Positions 17,771 to 25,697 of a DNA stretch of 64,000 bases are shown piece by piece. Numbering within the stretch: the first letter of the stretch is position 1; each line of letters opens with the position of its first letter. Origin of the DNA: Actinomadura opuntiae (GTDB taxonomy: Bacteria > Actinomycetota > Actinomycetes > Streptosporangiales > Streptosporangiaceae); the NCBI RefSeq assembly GCF_030283205.1, contig NZ_JASNWF010000002.1, positions 310,001 to 374,000 on the forward strand, written 5' to 3'. The notes under the pieces were generated by a model that saw nothing but the letters and a program-made list of their open reading frames with translations, was not told the origin of the DNA and did not search any database. The position numbers were made by a program, and so were the translations under genes.

Positions 17771-19011
17771 ACCGCTCCCGGTGGCTGCCGAAGCTCCTGG
17801 GGAGCCCGCCCGGCGCCCCGCCGCCCCGCATCGCCCCGCCGTCCCCGGAACCGGCGTCCACCGGACCCGACCTGCCGAGCGGGGAGCCGCGCGGCCTCGG
17901 CGCCGCCCCGGTGGACGTGCACGCGTCCCTGCCGGAGGCGACCGCCGAGCTGACCGTCCAGCGCGCCCGGCTCGACGGCGCCGGCGACCCGGTCTTCGAG
18001 CTGTCCGGCTTCTGCTGCTGCGGCGAGGACCTGCCGCCGGCCCGCAACGAGCGGCACGGCCGCCCGCCGCGCATCGCGCTCGGCACGCTCATCTCCGGAC
18101 GGCCCGGCGGCGAGTCGCCGGCCCGCAGCCTCAACCGGATGCGCAGCTGGTCCCGGACCAAGTACGAGCTGCTCGGCTGGATCGGCCGGATCCGCGCCCG
18201 GCACGGCGACGACCTCCGGCTGATCATCTGGGACGACAGCGGGTTCGAGATCCCGTGGGAGCTGCTGTGGGTCCCCGCCGAGCCGGCGTCCGGCCTGCCC
18301 GGCGGCTGGCTGGGGGCGCTGGCCGTCGTCACCCGCTGGACGACCGTGCACGCGCCCGGCGGCCCGCTCCCGTACGCGTCCGCCGACCGCCGGGGCGGCG
18401 CCGCGGGCTACGTCGCCGACGCGATGCGCCGCGACCGCGACCTGCTCGCCGCGCATCCCCTGTCGCCGAGCCTCTGGGAGCTGATCTCCCACCTGGAGAC
18501 GCCGGGACCCGGACCGGCCCTGGTCTACATCGCCTGCCACGGCGAGTACGGGAGCACCGGGTTCGACGTCACGCTCGACGGCCTGTCCGTCGGGGAGGTC
18601 GACTGGCGGACCTTCCCGCGCGTCGCGGACGGCGGCGGGCTGGTGTTCGTCAACGCCTGCCATTCGGGCCGGCTCATCGACGACCCCGAGTACAACGACG
18701 CCACCACGCGCGGGTTCGCCGAGGTGTTCCTGCGGTCCGGCGCGGCCGGGTTCCTGGGCACGGCGGGCGCCGTCCTGGAGGACGAGGCGCACCGGGTCGC
18801 CGCGCACCTGCTCGCCGGCATGGGCGCGCCGTCCGGCGTCGGCGTCGCGGCCGCGCTGCGCGACTACCGCCGGGCCGTCGCCGTGACGGACCTGCCGCCG
18901 GTGGCCGACCGCCCGCGCGGCAAGGAGCTGCTGCCGTTCGTGAGCGCCTTCATGTACTTGTACTTCGGCGGCCCGGACACGACCATCGCCTTGTACGGCG
19001 GAGGCGGGTGA
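17764..19011 (+). CDS. CHAT-domain (caspase-like) protease
   Basis: This 415-residue protein carries a CHAT domain, a clan CD cysteine peptidase fold. The catalytic dyad is visible as His259 in YIACHG and Cys299 in FVNACHSG. The N-terminal ~60 residues are proline-rich. The middle includes FEIPWELLW, typical of CHAT proteins. The ATG overlaps the vWA stop by 7 nt. CHAT proteases act as executioners in several bacterial defence systems such as Craspase. By position this is a candidate effector, held inactive by the ATPase/vWA partners; that control is inferred. The gene ends 1 nt before the next ATG. Confidence 0.85.
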   Translation: MVNRSRWLPKLLGSPPGAPPPRIAPPSPEPASTGPDLPSGEPRGLGAAPVDVHASLPEATAELTVQRARLDGAGDPVFELSGFCCCGEDLPPARNERHGRPPRIALGTLISGRPGGESPARSLNRMRSWSRTKYELLGWIGRIRARHGDDLRLIIWDDSGFEIPWELLWVPAEPASGLPGGWLGALAVVTRWTTVHAPGGPLPYASADRRGGAAGYVADAMRRDRDLLAAHPLSPSLWELISHLETPGPGPALVYIACHGEYGSTGFDVTLDGLSVGEVDWRTFPRVADGGGLVFVNACHSGRLIDDPEYNDATTRGFAEVFLRSGAAGFLGTAGAVLEDEAHRVAAHLLAGMGAPSGVGVAAALRDYRRAVAVTDLPPVADRPRGKELLPFVSAFMYLYFGGPDTTIALYGGGG

Positions 19012-19012
19012 C

Positions 19013-20164
19013 ATGGCGGCGACGGCCCTCGGACTGGAGGTGGAGCCGGTCGTCCGCTGGCCGCGGCGGATGACGCCCGGCACCACCTACCTCGTCGAGG
19101 CCGACCTGCGGCTCGCCGGCGACGGCGGCTGGCCGTACGAGGAGGAGGAGTTCGCGTTCACGTTCCTGCTGGACGGCGGGCCCCGGATCACCGTGGACGG
19201 CATCGGAGAGTCCACCCTGGTGCTGCACCGGTTCGGCGGGACCTACGGCCCGGTCCGCTTCGCCGCCGTCGCCGACGAGCGCGCCGGCCCCGGCTCCCTG
19301 TGGCTCAGCCTGCTCACCCCGCGCGGCGTCATCGCCCGCACCGACGAGCTGAAGGTCACCGTGGCGCCGCCCGGCGCCGACGACGAGCCCGAGCAGACCA
19401 CCGACCTGCCCGACCTGACACGCCGGGTCCCGGACCGGACGCCGGCGCGGCACGGCGCGGCGCATTTCCTGACCGTGCAGCTCCAGCCCAGCGGACTCCA
19501 GGACGACGAATACCTCGTCACGGTCTGGGCGCAGGAGCAGGGCGACCACCCCGTACCGCTGCGCATGGACGACCACGCCACCCGGCTCCGCCACATCCCC
19601 GACTCCCTCGCGGAGCCGTTCGACGAGTTCCTCGGCCGGGTGGACGCGGCCGAGATGACGATCGAGTTCATCCTGCCCAACCGGCTCCTGGACCTTCCCG
19701 TGGAGGACTGGAGGGTCGGCTCGGCCCCGCTGGGTCATGTGGCGCCGGTGGTCGTGCGCAGCTACGAACGGATCCACTCCTCCGACGCGGCGCTCCACGA
19801 CCGGTGGCGGCGCCACTGGGAGGGCCTGCATTCCGGTCCGTCGGTGTCGAACGCGGCGACGCAGCAGGGGTGGAGAGAACTGATGGCCGACGCCCCCGAC
19901 CTGCTGATGCTCGACTTCACGCCGCCGTCGTTCGACCCCATGGTGGCCGAGGGGGTTGCCGCCGTGCTTTGGCGCCGGGAGCCCGATCCCTTCCGGCCGG
20001 GGAACGCGGATCCGCCTCTTCTCCAGATCACCGACGTGCCCCTGCTGCCCCAGATCCTCCACCGGTGGCGGGCGTCCGCCGGGCAGGCGCCCGGGTACGG
20101 GCTGCTGTGGGACGATCCCGGGCGGTTCCCTGGCGGGTTCCCGGCCCTTCGGGCACCGTTGTGA
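19013..20164 (+). CDS. VMAP-like protein (vWA-MoxR-associated) with beta-rich N-terminal domain
   Basis: This 383-residue protein has an N-terminal beta-sandwich-like domain (residues ~1-120: VEPVVRWPRRM, EEEEFAFTFLLDGG, VLHRFGGTYGPVRF). The C-terminal region matches my memory of the VMAP-C domain, with TIEFILPNRLLDLPVEDW and LGHVAPVVVRSYER, and ends with a WxxP-rich tail (LLWDDPGRFPGG). VMAP proteins define a ternary vWA-MoxR system in actinobacteria and cyanobacteria. The start is ATG, 1 nt behind the CHAT stop. Domain assignment rests on pattern memory and should be confirmed by profile search. Confidence 0.68.
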   Translation: MAATALGLEVEPVVRWPRRMTPGTTYLVEADLRLAGDGGWPYEEEEFAFTFLLDGGPRITVDGIGESTLVLHRFGGTYGPVRFAAVADERAGPGSLWLSLLTPRGVIARTDELKVTVAPPGADDEPEQTTDLPDLTRRVPDRTPARHGAAHFLTVQLQPSGLQDDEYLVTVWAQEQGDHPVPLRMDDHATRLRHIPDSLAEPFDEFLGRVDAAEMTIEFILPNRLLDLPVEDWRVGSAPLGHVAPVVVRSYERIHSSDAALHDRWRRHWEGLHSGPSVSNAATQQGWRELMADAPDLLMLDFTPPSFDPMVAEGVAAVLWRREPDPFRPGNADPPLLQITDVPLLPQILHRWRASAGQAPGYGLLWDDPGRFPGGFPALRAPL

Positions 20165-20210
20165 GCGACACGGCTGCGGCCGACGCCGCATCCCCGGAGA
20201 CGAGGTGGCC

Positions 20211-21245
20211 ATGACGGAACCGGACGACGGCTGGCTGATCTACCAGGGGACGGGCGTGCCGCACGGCGGCATCAGGCGCCTCCCGCCGCCGCCTCCCTGG
20301 CGCGCGTTCGGCGGGCGCGGCCCCGACTACTCCCAGCCCCCGCGCGGGTCCGAGGTGCACGAGGCCTCGCGGCGGTTCGGGAACCCGCAGTCGTACCGGA
20401 CGCCCGCCGAGGCCGTGGAGATCATCAACGCGGCGCTGCTGCTGCGCCGGCCGCTGCTGGTCACGGGCGCGCCCGGCACCGGCAAGTCGACGCTCGCGTA
20501 CGCGATCGCCTACGAGCTGCGGCTCGGCCGCGTCCTGTACTGGCCCGTCAACAGCCGCTCGACGCTCGCGCGGGCGCTGTACGAGTACGACGCGCTGGGC
20601 CGCGCGCAGGAGGCCAACCTGCCGCCCGAGGGCCCGGCGGTGGTGGGCGCGCCGGACGCCCCGGCCAACGACATCGGCGGCTACATCCGGCTCGGCCCGG
20701 TCGGCACCGCGCTGCTGCCCGGCCCGATGCCGCGGGTGCTGCTGATCGACGGGCTCGACAAGGGCGACCTCGACCTGCCGGGCGACCTGCTGCCGCTCAT
20801 GGAGGACGGCGCGTTCGCGATCCCCGAGCTGGCGCGGGTCGCCTCGTCGCTGCCGTCGGTGCAGGTCATGACCGACGACCCGGGCGGCCTCGCGGTGCTG
20901 CGCGGCGGTCTCGTCCGCTGCCGCGAGTTCCCCATCGTGGTGATCACCAGCAACGGGGACCGCGACTTCCCGCCCGACTTCGTCCGGCGCTGCGTGCGGC
21001 TGGAGATCGCCAAGCCGGACCGGGCGCGGCTGTCCTCGATCGTCGCGGCCCATCTCGGGGCGGACGCGGCGGCCGGCGCCGAGGACGTCGTCCAGCGGTT
21101 CCTGGAGCGCGGCGAGCACGGCGACGTGGCCGTCGACCAGCTGCTCAACGCCATCTACCTGACCTCACACGGGGTCCGCGAGACGCAGCAGCGCGCCCGG
21201 CTGGTCGACCTGCTCCTGCGGGACGCGCGGGACGGCCGCCCGTGA
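20211..21245 (+). CDS. Second MoxR-type AAA+ ATPase with an altered Walker B
   Basis: This 344-residue ATPase is the MoxR form that accompanies SAV_2336/VMAP genes. A proline-rich N-terminus precedes Walker A GAPGTGKST (near residue 87). The Walker B strand reads VLLIDGLDKGD, where the family has DEIDK, so the catalytic glutamate is replaced by glycine (codon 20751-20753). Sensor 1 is VVITSNGDRDFP. ATP binding looks intact but hydrolysis may be impaired. The start follows a GAGG. The stop overlaps the next GTG by 4 nt, indicating tight coupling to the vWA-like partner. Confidence 0.83.
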   Translation: MTEPDDGWLIYQGTGVPHGGIRRLPPPPPWRAFGGRGPDYSQPPRGSEVHEASRRFGNPQSYRTPAEAVEIINAALLLRRPLLVTGAPGTGKSTLAYAIAYELRLGRVLYWPVNSRSTLARALYEYDALGRAQEANLPPEGPAVVGAPDAPANDIGGYIRLGPVGTALLPGPMPRVLLIDGLDKGDLDLPGDLLPLMEDGAFAIPELARVASSLPSVQVMTDDPGGLAVLRGGLVRCREFPIVVITSNGDRDFPPDFVRRCVRLEIAKPDRARLSSIVAAHLGADAAAGAEDVVQRFLERGEHGDVAVDQLLNAIYLTSHGVRETQQRARLVDLLLRDARDGRP

Positions 21246-22576
21246 CCCTGGACCGGCTGCTCGCCCTGCTGGAGGAGACGGGCGACTCCCTCGACGCGCA
21301 GGCGGTCGCGGACGTCGTCTGGCTCGCCGGGCACCTGCCGGCGCGTCCGCTGGAGGCCGCCAAGGGGCCGTCCGAGGGCCCGCCACCGCGCGCCCCGGGG
21401 CTGGACGTCAGCGCGTCGGCCCTGGTCAAGGCCCTGCGGCCGCTCGCCCGCGAGGGCACCTCCCGCAGGGACTTCGTCCTGGACGAGGAGGCGACGGCAC
21501 GCGCCTTGGCCCAGGCGCACGCGTTCTCGCCCGTGCTGCGCCCGGCGCCGGGCCACGGGCTCGACGCCGCCCTGGTCGTGGACGATGGCGCTTCGATGGT
21601 CGTCTGGCACACGTGGATCGCTGACGTCACCGGGCTGCTGCGGCGCTCGGGCAGCTTCCGCGACGTGCGCGTCCGGCTGCTCGACACCGACGGCGACCTG
21701 GTGCTGCGCGGCACCGGGACCGGGATGCGGATCGGCACCGGGAACCCGTTGGACGCGCCCGGCCGCGGGGTCGTGCTCGTATTGAGCGACTGCGTGGGCC
21801 GGGCCTGGCACGACGGGACGATGGCGGAGCTGCTGGAGCGCTGGGGGAGCGGCGGCCCGGTCGCGGTCGTGCAGCCGCTGACCGAGCGCCTGTGGCACCG
21901 CTGCGGACCGGAGCTGGTCCGGGTGCGGTTCTCGGCGCGGGCGTCCCACATCGCGACCGCCAACGACCGGCTCCGCGTCGCGACCTCGTCGGGGGAGCCG
22001 GTGCCGCCGGGCGTCCCCGTTCCCGTCATCCGGCTCCAGCCCGACTGGATCACCTGGTGGGTCCGGCTGGTGACCGGACGCACGGGCGCCGCGCGCGAGG
22101 GCGTCGCCCTGTTCACCGGGGCGCCGCTGCGCCGCGTCCCGCCGCAGGAGCCGGTGCCGGGCTCGCCGCAGGAGCCGGTGCCGGGCTCGCCGCAGGAACC
22201 GGGGCCGGGCTCGCCGCAGGAACCGGGGCCGGGCTCGCCGCAGGAACCGGGGCCGGGCTCGCCGCGCGACCGGGTCGGGCGGTTCCGGGCGGCGGCGTCA
22301 CCGCCGGCGTTCCGGCTCGCCGTCCGGCTGTCCGCCGTGCCGCTGACCCTGGACATCATGCGGATGGTCCAGGCCGGCACCGGCGGCGCCGGCGAGCAGC
22401 AGCTCGCGGAGGTGCTGCTCGGCGGGCTCCTGCACCGCGTGCCCGCCCCGGGCGCGACGTACGACTTCGCCGCCGGGGTCCGCGCCGAACTGCGCTCCCA
22501 CCTGGGCGCCGAGGAGGCGCGGCGGCTCGAACGCCGGGCGGCCGAGCACCTGCGGGCCCGCACCGACCGCGCATGA
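21242..22576 (+). CDS. SAV_2336-like protein with vWA-like domain
   Basis: This 444-residue protein begins LLALLEETGDSLDAQAVADV, the N-terminal signature of SAV_2336-type proteins. A vWA-like domain follows with a partial MIDAS (VVDDGASM near residue 117, then VLVLSDCVGRAW). A five-copy PQEPxPGS repeat (residues 301-340) links to a short helical C-terminus. Family members I recall are often longer and carry effector or signalling domains after this region; here none remains, so it may be a minimal form. It overlaps the MoxR gene by 4 nt and closes the cassette. Confidence 0.7.
   Translation: MTLDRLLALLEETGDSLDAQAVADVVWLAGHLPARPLEAAKGPSEGPPPRAPGLDVSASALVKALRPLAREGTSRRDFVLDEEATARALAQAHAFSPVLRPAPGHGLDAALVVDDGASMVVWHTWIADVTGLLRRSGSFRDVRVRLLDTDGDLVLRGTGTGMRIGTGNPLDAPGRGVVLVLSDCVGRAWHDGTMAELLERWGSGGPVAVVQPLTERLWHRCGPELVRVRFSARASHIATANDRLRVATSSGEPVPPGVPVPVIRLQPDWITWWVRLVTGRTGAAREGVALFTGAPLRRVPPQEPVPGSPQEPVPGSPQEPGPGSPQEPGPGSPQEPGPGSPRDRVGRFRAAASPPAFRLAVRLSAVPLTLDIMRMVQAGTGGAGEQQLAEVLLGGLLHRVPAPGATYDFAAGVRAELRSHLGAEEARRLERRAAEHLRARTDRA
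22142..22261 (+). repeat. In-frame 24-bp tandem repeat, five copies
   Basis: Five consecutive 24-bp units encode PQEPVPGS twice and PQEPGPGS three times within the SAV_2336-like gene. The units differ at only a few bases, so copy number probably varies between strains by slippage, changing linker length. Confidence 0.9.
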
Positions 22577-22604
22577 CGGGCCCGGCGGGGGTAGGAAGGG
22601 CCGC

Positions 22605-22961
22605 ATGGGACGTGATGTGAGGGTGCGCCGCGTCTACGACGACGCCGCGGACGGGGACGGCGAGCGGATCCTGGTCGACCGGGTGTGGCCGCGCGGGCTG
22701 TCCAAGGACGAGGCCCGGCTGGACCGCTGGGAGAAGGACGTCGCGCCGTCCACCGAGCTGCGCAAGTGGTACGGGCACGATGTGGACAGGTTCGAGGAGT
22801 TCCGGCGCCGCTACGACGCCGAGCTGAAGGACCCCGACCGCGCGGCGGCGCTGGACCGCCTGCGCGACGACGCCGATCCGGGGCCGCTCACGCTCCTCAC
22901 CGCCACCAAGGACGTGGACCACAGCCAGGCCGCCGTGCTCGCGGCCATCCTGAGCTCCTGA
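22605..22961 (+). CDS. DUF488 family protein
   Basis: This 118-residue protein matches DUF488 throughout: DRVWPRGLSKDEARLDRW near the N-terminus, then LRKWYGHD and LTLLTATKD. The family is a small predicted enzyme or nucleic-acid-related fold of unknown function, found near stress genes. An AGGAAGG site precedes the ATG. It lies 28 nt behind the conflict-type cassette but is a common stand-alone gene, so membership is doubtful. Confidence 0.88.
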   Translation: MGRDVRVRRVYDDAADGDGERILVDRVWPRGLSKDEARLDRWEKDVAPSTELRKWYGHDVDRFEEFRRRYDAELKDPDRAAALDRLRDDADPGPLTLLTATKDVDHSQAAVLAAILSS

Positions 22962-23037
22962 CGCGACTTGCTACTCGGCGGTAACTGAGTATCCGCGCCC
23001 ATGCGCCGGGACGGCCCGGTGCGGCACCGTGTCCGGC

Positions 23038-23496
23038 ATGAACGATCGGACCACCGCCCTCGGCCGCCGCCTGGTCCCCGCGGCGCGCGCCGTCCTGTGG
23101 GCGCAGGCGGCGCTGCTCGTCTGCGCCGGGGCGGCGATGGTCGCCTTCGGCGAGGCGGCGACCGGCGCCGAGGCCCGCGTCGGCACGGCGATGATGGTCC
23201 TGGCCGTCTACCCGTTCGCGCTGTCCGCCGCGGCCGTCGCGCTCGCCGCCGCGTTCCGCGAGCGCCGTCCCGGTCTCCGCGGCTGGACCGCGGGCTATGA
23301 GGTGTTCCTCCTGCTGGTGACCGGCCCGTTCGTCAACTACCCGTCTCCCGCCGTCGCCACCCTCGGCCTGGTCTCCATCCTGACCACCACTTTCGTCATC
23401 GCCACCATGGCCTCCCCCTTCGCCGCCCCCCACTTCCCGGGCCGCCCGGCGAACGCTTTGCCGCCCGCGGAAGATCATTTGAAGGCGGCCGGGTAG
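23038..23496 (+). CDS. Four-helix integral membrane protein, 152 aa
   Basis: Four hydrophobic helices are visible (near residues 15-37, 48-70, 85-102 and 106-124) followed by a short polar tail. No family or catalytic motif is recognised. The ATG at 23038 could be replaced by a GTG 9 nt upstream. It stands alone between DUF488 and a small sorting-signal peptide gene. Confidence 0.65.
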   Translation: MNDRTTALGRRLVPAARAVLWAQAALLVCAGAAMVAFGEAATGAEARVGTAMMVLAVYPFALSAAAVALAAAFRERRPGLRGWTAGYEVFLLLVTGPFVNYPSPAVATLGLVSILTTTFVIATMASPFAAPHFPGRPANALPPAEDHLKAAG

Positions 23497-23536
23497 GCGG
23501 CAGGAGGTACGGACCGACCTGCCTCGAGGAGACGCC

Positions 23537-23695
23537 ATGCCCTACGGATCGGCCGCCACCGGCGGAACGCTCGCCTACACCGGACTCGCGATGGGCCACA
23601 TCTGGCTCGCCGCCGCCGGCCTCGGCCTGGTGCTGCTCGGCACCGTGCTCGTCAGGTTCGGGTTCCGGCGCGGGCGTGAGCCGCTTGAGCGCTGA
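23537..23695 (+). CDS. Mini protein with LAXTG-like sortase sorting signal, 52 aa
   Basis: A GAGGAG site precedes the ATG. The sequence TLAYTG is followed by a single hydrophobic helix (~20 residues) and a basic tail (FRRGREP). This is the layout of a class E sortase (LAXTG) C-terminal sorting signal, but only 12 residues precede it and no signal peptide is present. It may instead be a one-helix membrane peptide. Its 3' end overlaps the glycosyltransferase start by 20 nt, indicating co-translation with that enzyme. Confidence 0.6.
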   Translation: MPYGSAATGGTLAYTGLAMGHIWLAAAGLGLVLLGTVLVRFGFRRGREPLER

Positions 23696-25070
23696 GTTCC
23701 GGGCGCCGACCGCGCGGTACGCACCGCCGCGGACCCGCATCATGCTGGCGGCCCTGCCGCTGGCCGGGTTCGCGGCCTGGGCCATGACCCATCTCGTCGC
23801 GGTCGTCACCACCTTCCGCACCCCGTTCGGAGCGACCTGCGTCGCCTGGACGGTGTCGCTCCTGGCGCTGTGGTGGATCCCGGTGTCCTGGCTGGAACGG
23901 CCGTTCCGCGCGTCCGGCGAGCGGCGCGCCGCCCTGGACGCGCTGACCGTGGCCGTCCAGGTGCCCGTCTACAACGAGGACCCGGCGGCGTTGCGGGCGT
24001 GCCTGCGGTCGGTGCTGGACCAGAGCCGCCGCGTCGACCGCGTCCACGTGGTCGACGACGGGTCCGCGGACGCCGACGGGAACCCGGTCGCCTTCGACGC
24101 GGTGCGCCGCGGGTTCGAGGACGCCGCACGCGCGCTCGGCATCGAGACCACCTGGCGGCGCACCCCGAACCGGGGGAAGCGGTTCGCGCAGATGCACGCC
24201 CTCGCCGGCGACGACGCCGACGTCTTCGTCACCCTCGACAGCGACTCCGTCCTCGACCGGCACGCCGTCCGCGAGGGGCTGCTGCCGTTCGCGGACCCGC
24301 GCGTGCAGTCGGTGGGCGGGCACGTCCTCGTCCTCAACCGGACGGCGAGCCTGCTCACCCGCATGACGTGCGTGCTGTACCTGCCGTTCACCCGCGGCGT
24401 GCGCAGCGCCCAGTCGGTGCTGCGGCGCGTGACGATCAACTCCGGCACGCTGGCGTTCTACCGGGGCGAGGTGGTGCGGCGCGCCGCCGGCGTGTACGAG
24501 CACGAGCGGTTCGCCGGCCGCCCGATGCAGATGAACGACGACTCGATGCTCACGTTCTACGCGCTGCTGGCGGGCGACACCGTCCACCAGCCGAGTTCGA
24601 TGGCGTTCACGCTGGTCCCCGAACGGCTGGACCACTACCTGAAGCAGCAGTTGCGCTGGATGCGCGGCACCACCGTCCGGCACCTGTGGTGGCTGCGGTA
24701 CATGCCGGTGACCGGTGCCGTGTTCTGGATGACGGTGAGCGAGTACCTGCACCTGGTGCTGGCGCTGCTACTGCCGTCGGTGCTGCTGGTGGACCCTGCC
24801 TACCGGGCGCATTTCGGTGCGGTGGCGTCGTCGGGAGTGCAGGCGGGGATCGTCCTGAGCTACCTGTCGGCCCTGCGCATCTTCACCGTCCGGCGCAGCG
24901 ACGAGCCGGTGTGGGCGCGCGCCGTCCTGTTCGCGTGCACGCCGTTGATCGCGCTGTGGCGGCTGTTCGTCCTGCGGCCGCTGTACCTGTACGCGATGTG
25001 CACGTGCCGGCGGGTCGGCGACTGGGGGACGCGCAAGGCCGTCGAGGTCTCGCTGGCGGAGAGCCGATGA
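23676..25070 (+). CDS. Processive family 2 glycosyltransferase (hyaluronan synthase/NodC type)
   Basis: This 464-residue membrane enzyme probably polymerises a beta-linked polysaccharide from UDP-sugars. Two N-terminal membrane helices precede the GT2 domain. Its motifs are VPVYNEDP, VDDGSAD, the DxD-type LDSDS, the acceptor/base region NDDSM and QLRWMRG of the QxxRW type. Three or four C-terminal membrane helices follow. The GTG start overlaps the preceding mini protein gene. Sugar specificity (glucose, GlcNAc or alternating) cannot be told from the sequence. No dedicated UDP-sugar dehydrogenase is nearby. Confidence 0.87.
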   Translation: MSRLSAEFRAPTARYAPPRTRIMLAALPLAGFAAWAMTHLVAVVTTFRTPFGATCVAWTVSLLALWWIPVSWLERPFRASGERRAALDALTVAVQVPVYNEDPAALRACLRSVLDQSRRVDRVHVVDDGSADADGNPVAFDAVRRGFEDAARALGIETTWRRTPNRGKRFAQMHALAGDDADVFVTLDSDSVLDRHAVREGLLPFADPRVQSVGGHVLVLNRTASLLTRMTCVLYLPFTRGVRSAQSVLRRVTINSGTLAFYRGEVVRRAAGVYEHERFAGRPMQMNDDSMLTFYALLAGDTVHQPSSMAFTLVPERLDHYLKQQLRWMRGTTVRHLWWLRYMPVTGAVFWMTVSEYLHLVLALLLPSVLLVDPAYRAHFGAVASSGVQAGIVLSYLSALRIFTVRRSDEPVWARAVLFACTPLIALWRLFVLRPLYLYAMCTCRRVGDWGTRKAVEVSLAESR

Positions 25071-25084
25071 GGGAGGGTCTCTTT

Positions 25085-25127
25085 GGGGGCGGGGCGGGGC
25101 GGGGCGGGGCGGAGCGGGGCGGGGCGG
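25085..25127. repeat. Tandem GGGGC tract
   Basis: About eight GGGGC units, with minor interruptions, lie between the stop codons of the glycosyltransferase gene and a convergent membrane protein gene. The tract could fold as a G-quadruplex on the plus strand and may act as a transcription barrier or a slippage site. Confidence 0.75.
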
Positions 25128-25131
25128 TGCG

Positions 25132-25575
25132 TCAGGCGGTGGGGAGGCCGAGGGCGCGGAAGGTGACGCGCTGGTCGAACCAGAGCAGCCCCACGGTCAC
25201 GGCGGCCATGCCGGCGGCGAGGGCGAGGTGCGCGGCGGTGCCGGTCACGTCCGCGCCGATCGCGCCGAGCACGACGTGCAGGCCGACGCGCAGCGCGATC
25301 AGCCCGAACGCGATCTTGCGGGTGCGGCCGTTCTTCAGCATCGCCTTGACCAGCTTGATCCGGCGGCGCAGCACGGTCAGGCCGACGACCGCGTTCACCG
25401 CCCCGATCCCCACGAGGACGATCCAGGCGAAATGCCAGACGTGGCAGATGTCGTACGCCGCGCCGAGCACGCCCTCGAAGGCGAAGAACCAGGTCGGGAG
25501 CGGCTTGATCGCGTCCAGCCCGTCCGGCCGGGCCGGGGCGGCGGTGGCCTGCTGGCGGGTGAGGGTGGCGTTCAT
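25132..25575 (-). CDS. Small integral membrane protein, 147 aa
   Basis: Four hydrophobic segments are visible (PTWFFAFEGVLGAAYDICHV, then FAWIVLVGIGAVNAVVGL, IAFGLIALRVGLHVVLG and LALAAGMAAVTVGLLW) with a basic loop RRRIKLVKAMLKNGRTRK in the middle. An AAGGAG site precedes the ATG. The family and function are not recognised. Confidence 0.72.
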   Translation of the reverse strand: MNATLTRQQATAAPARPDGLDAIKPLPTWFFAFEGVLGAAYDICHVWHFAWIVLVGIGAVNAVVGLTVLRRRIKLVKAMLKNGRTRKIAFGLIALRVGLHVVLGAIGADVTGTAAHLALAAGMAAVTVGLLWFDQRVTFRALGLPTA

Positions 25576-25697
25576 GTCCGCTCCTTGGGGTGCCGTGTCC
25601 TGCTGACCCCTTGATCGTGCCGTCCGGAGCGGGGACGGCGGCAGAGCCGTTCCTCGCAGGTTCGGCCAGGACAAATGTCCTACCCCCGGGTCCCGGG

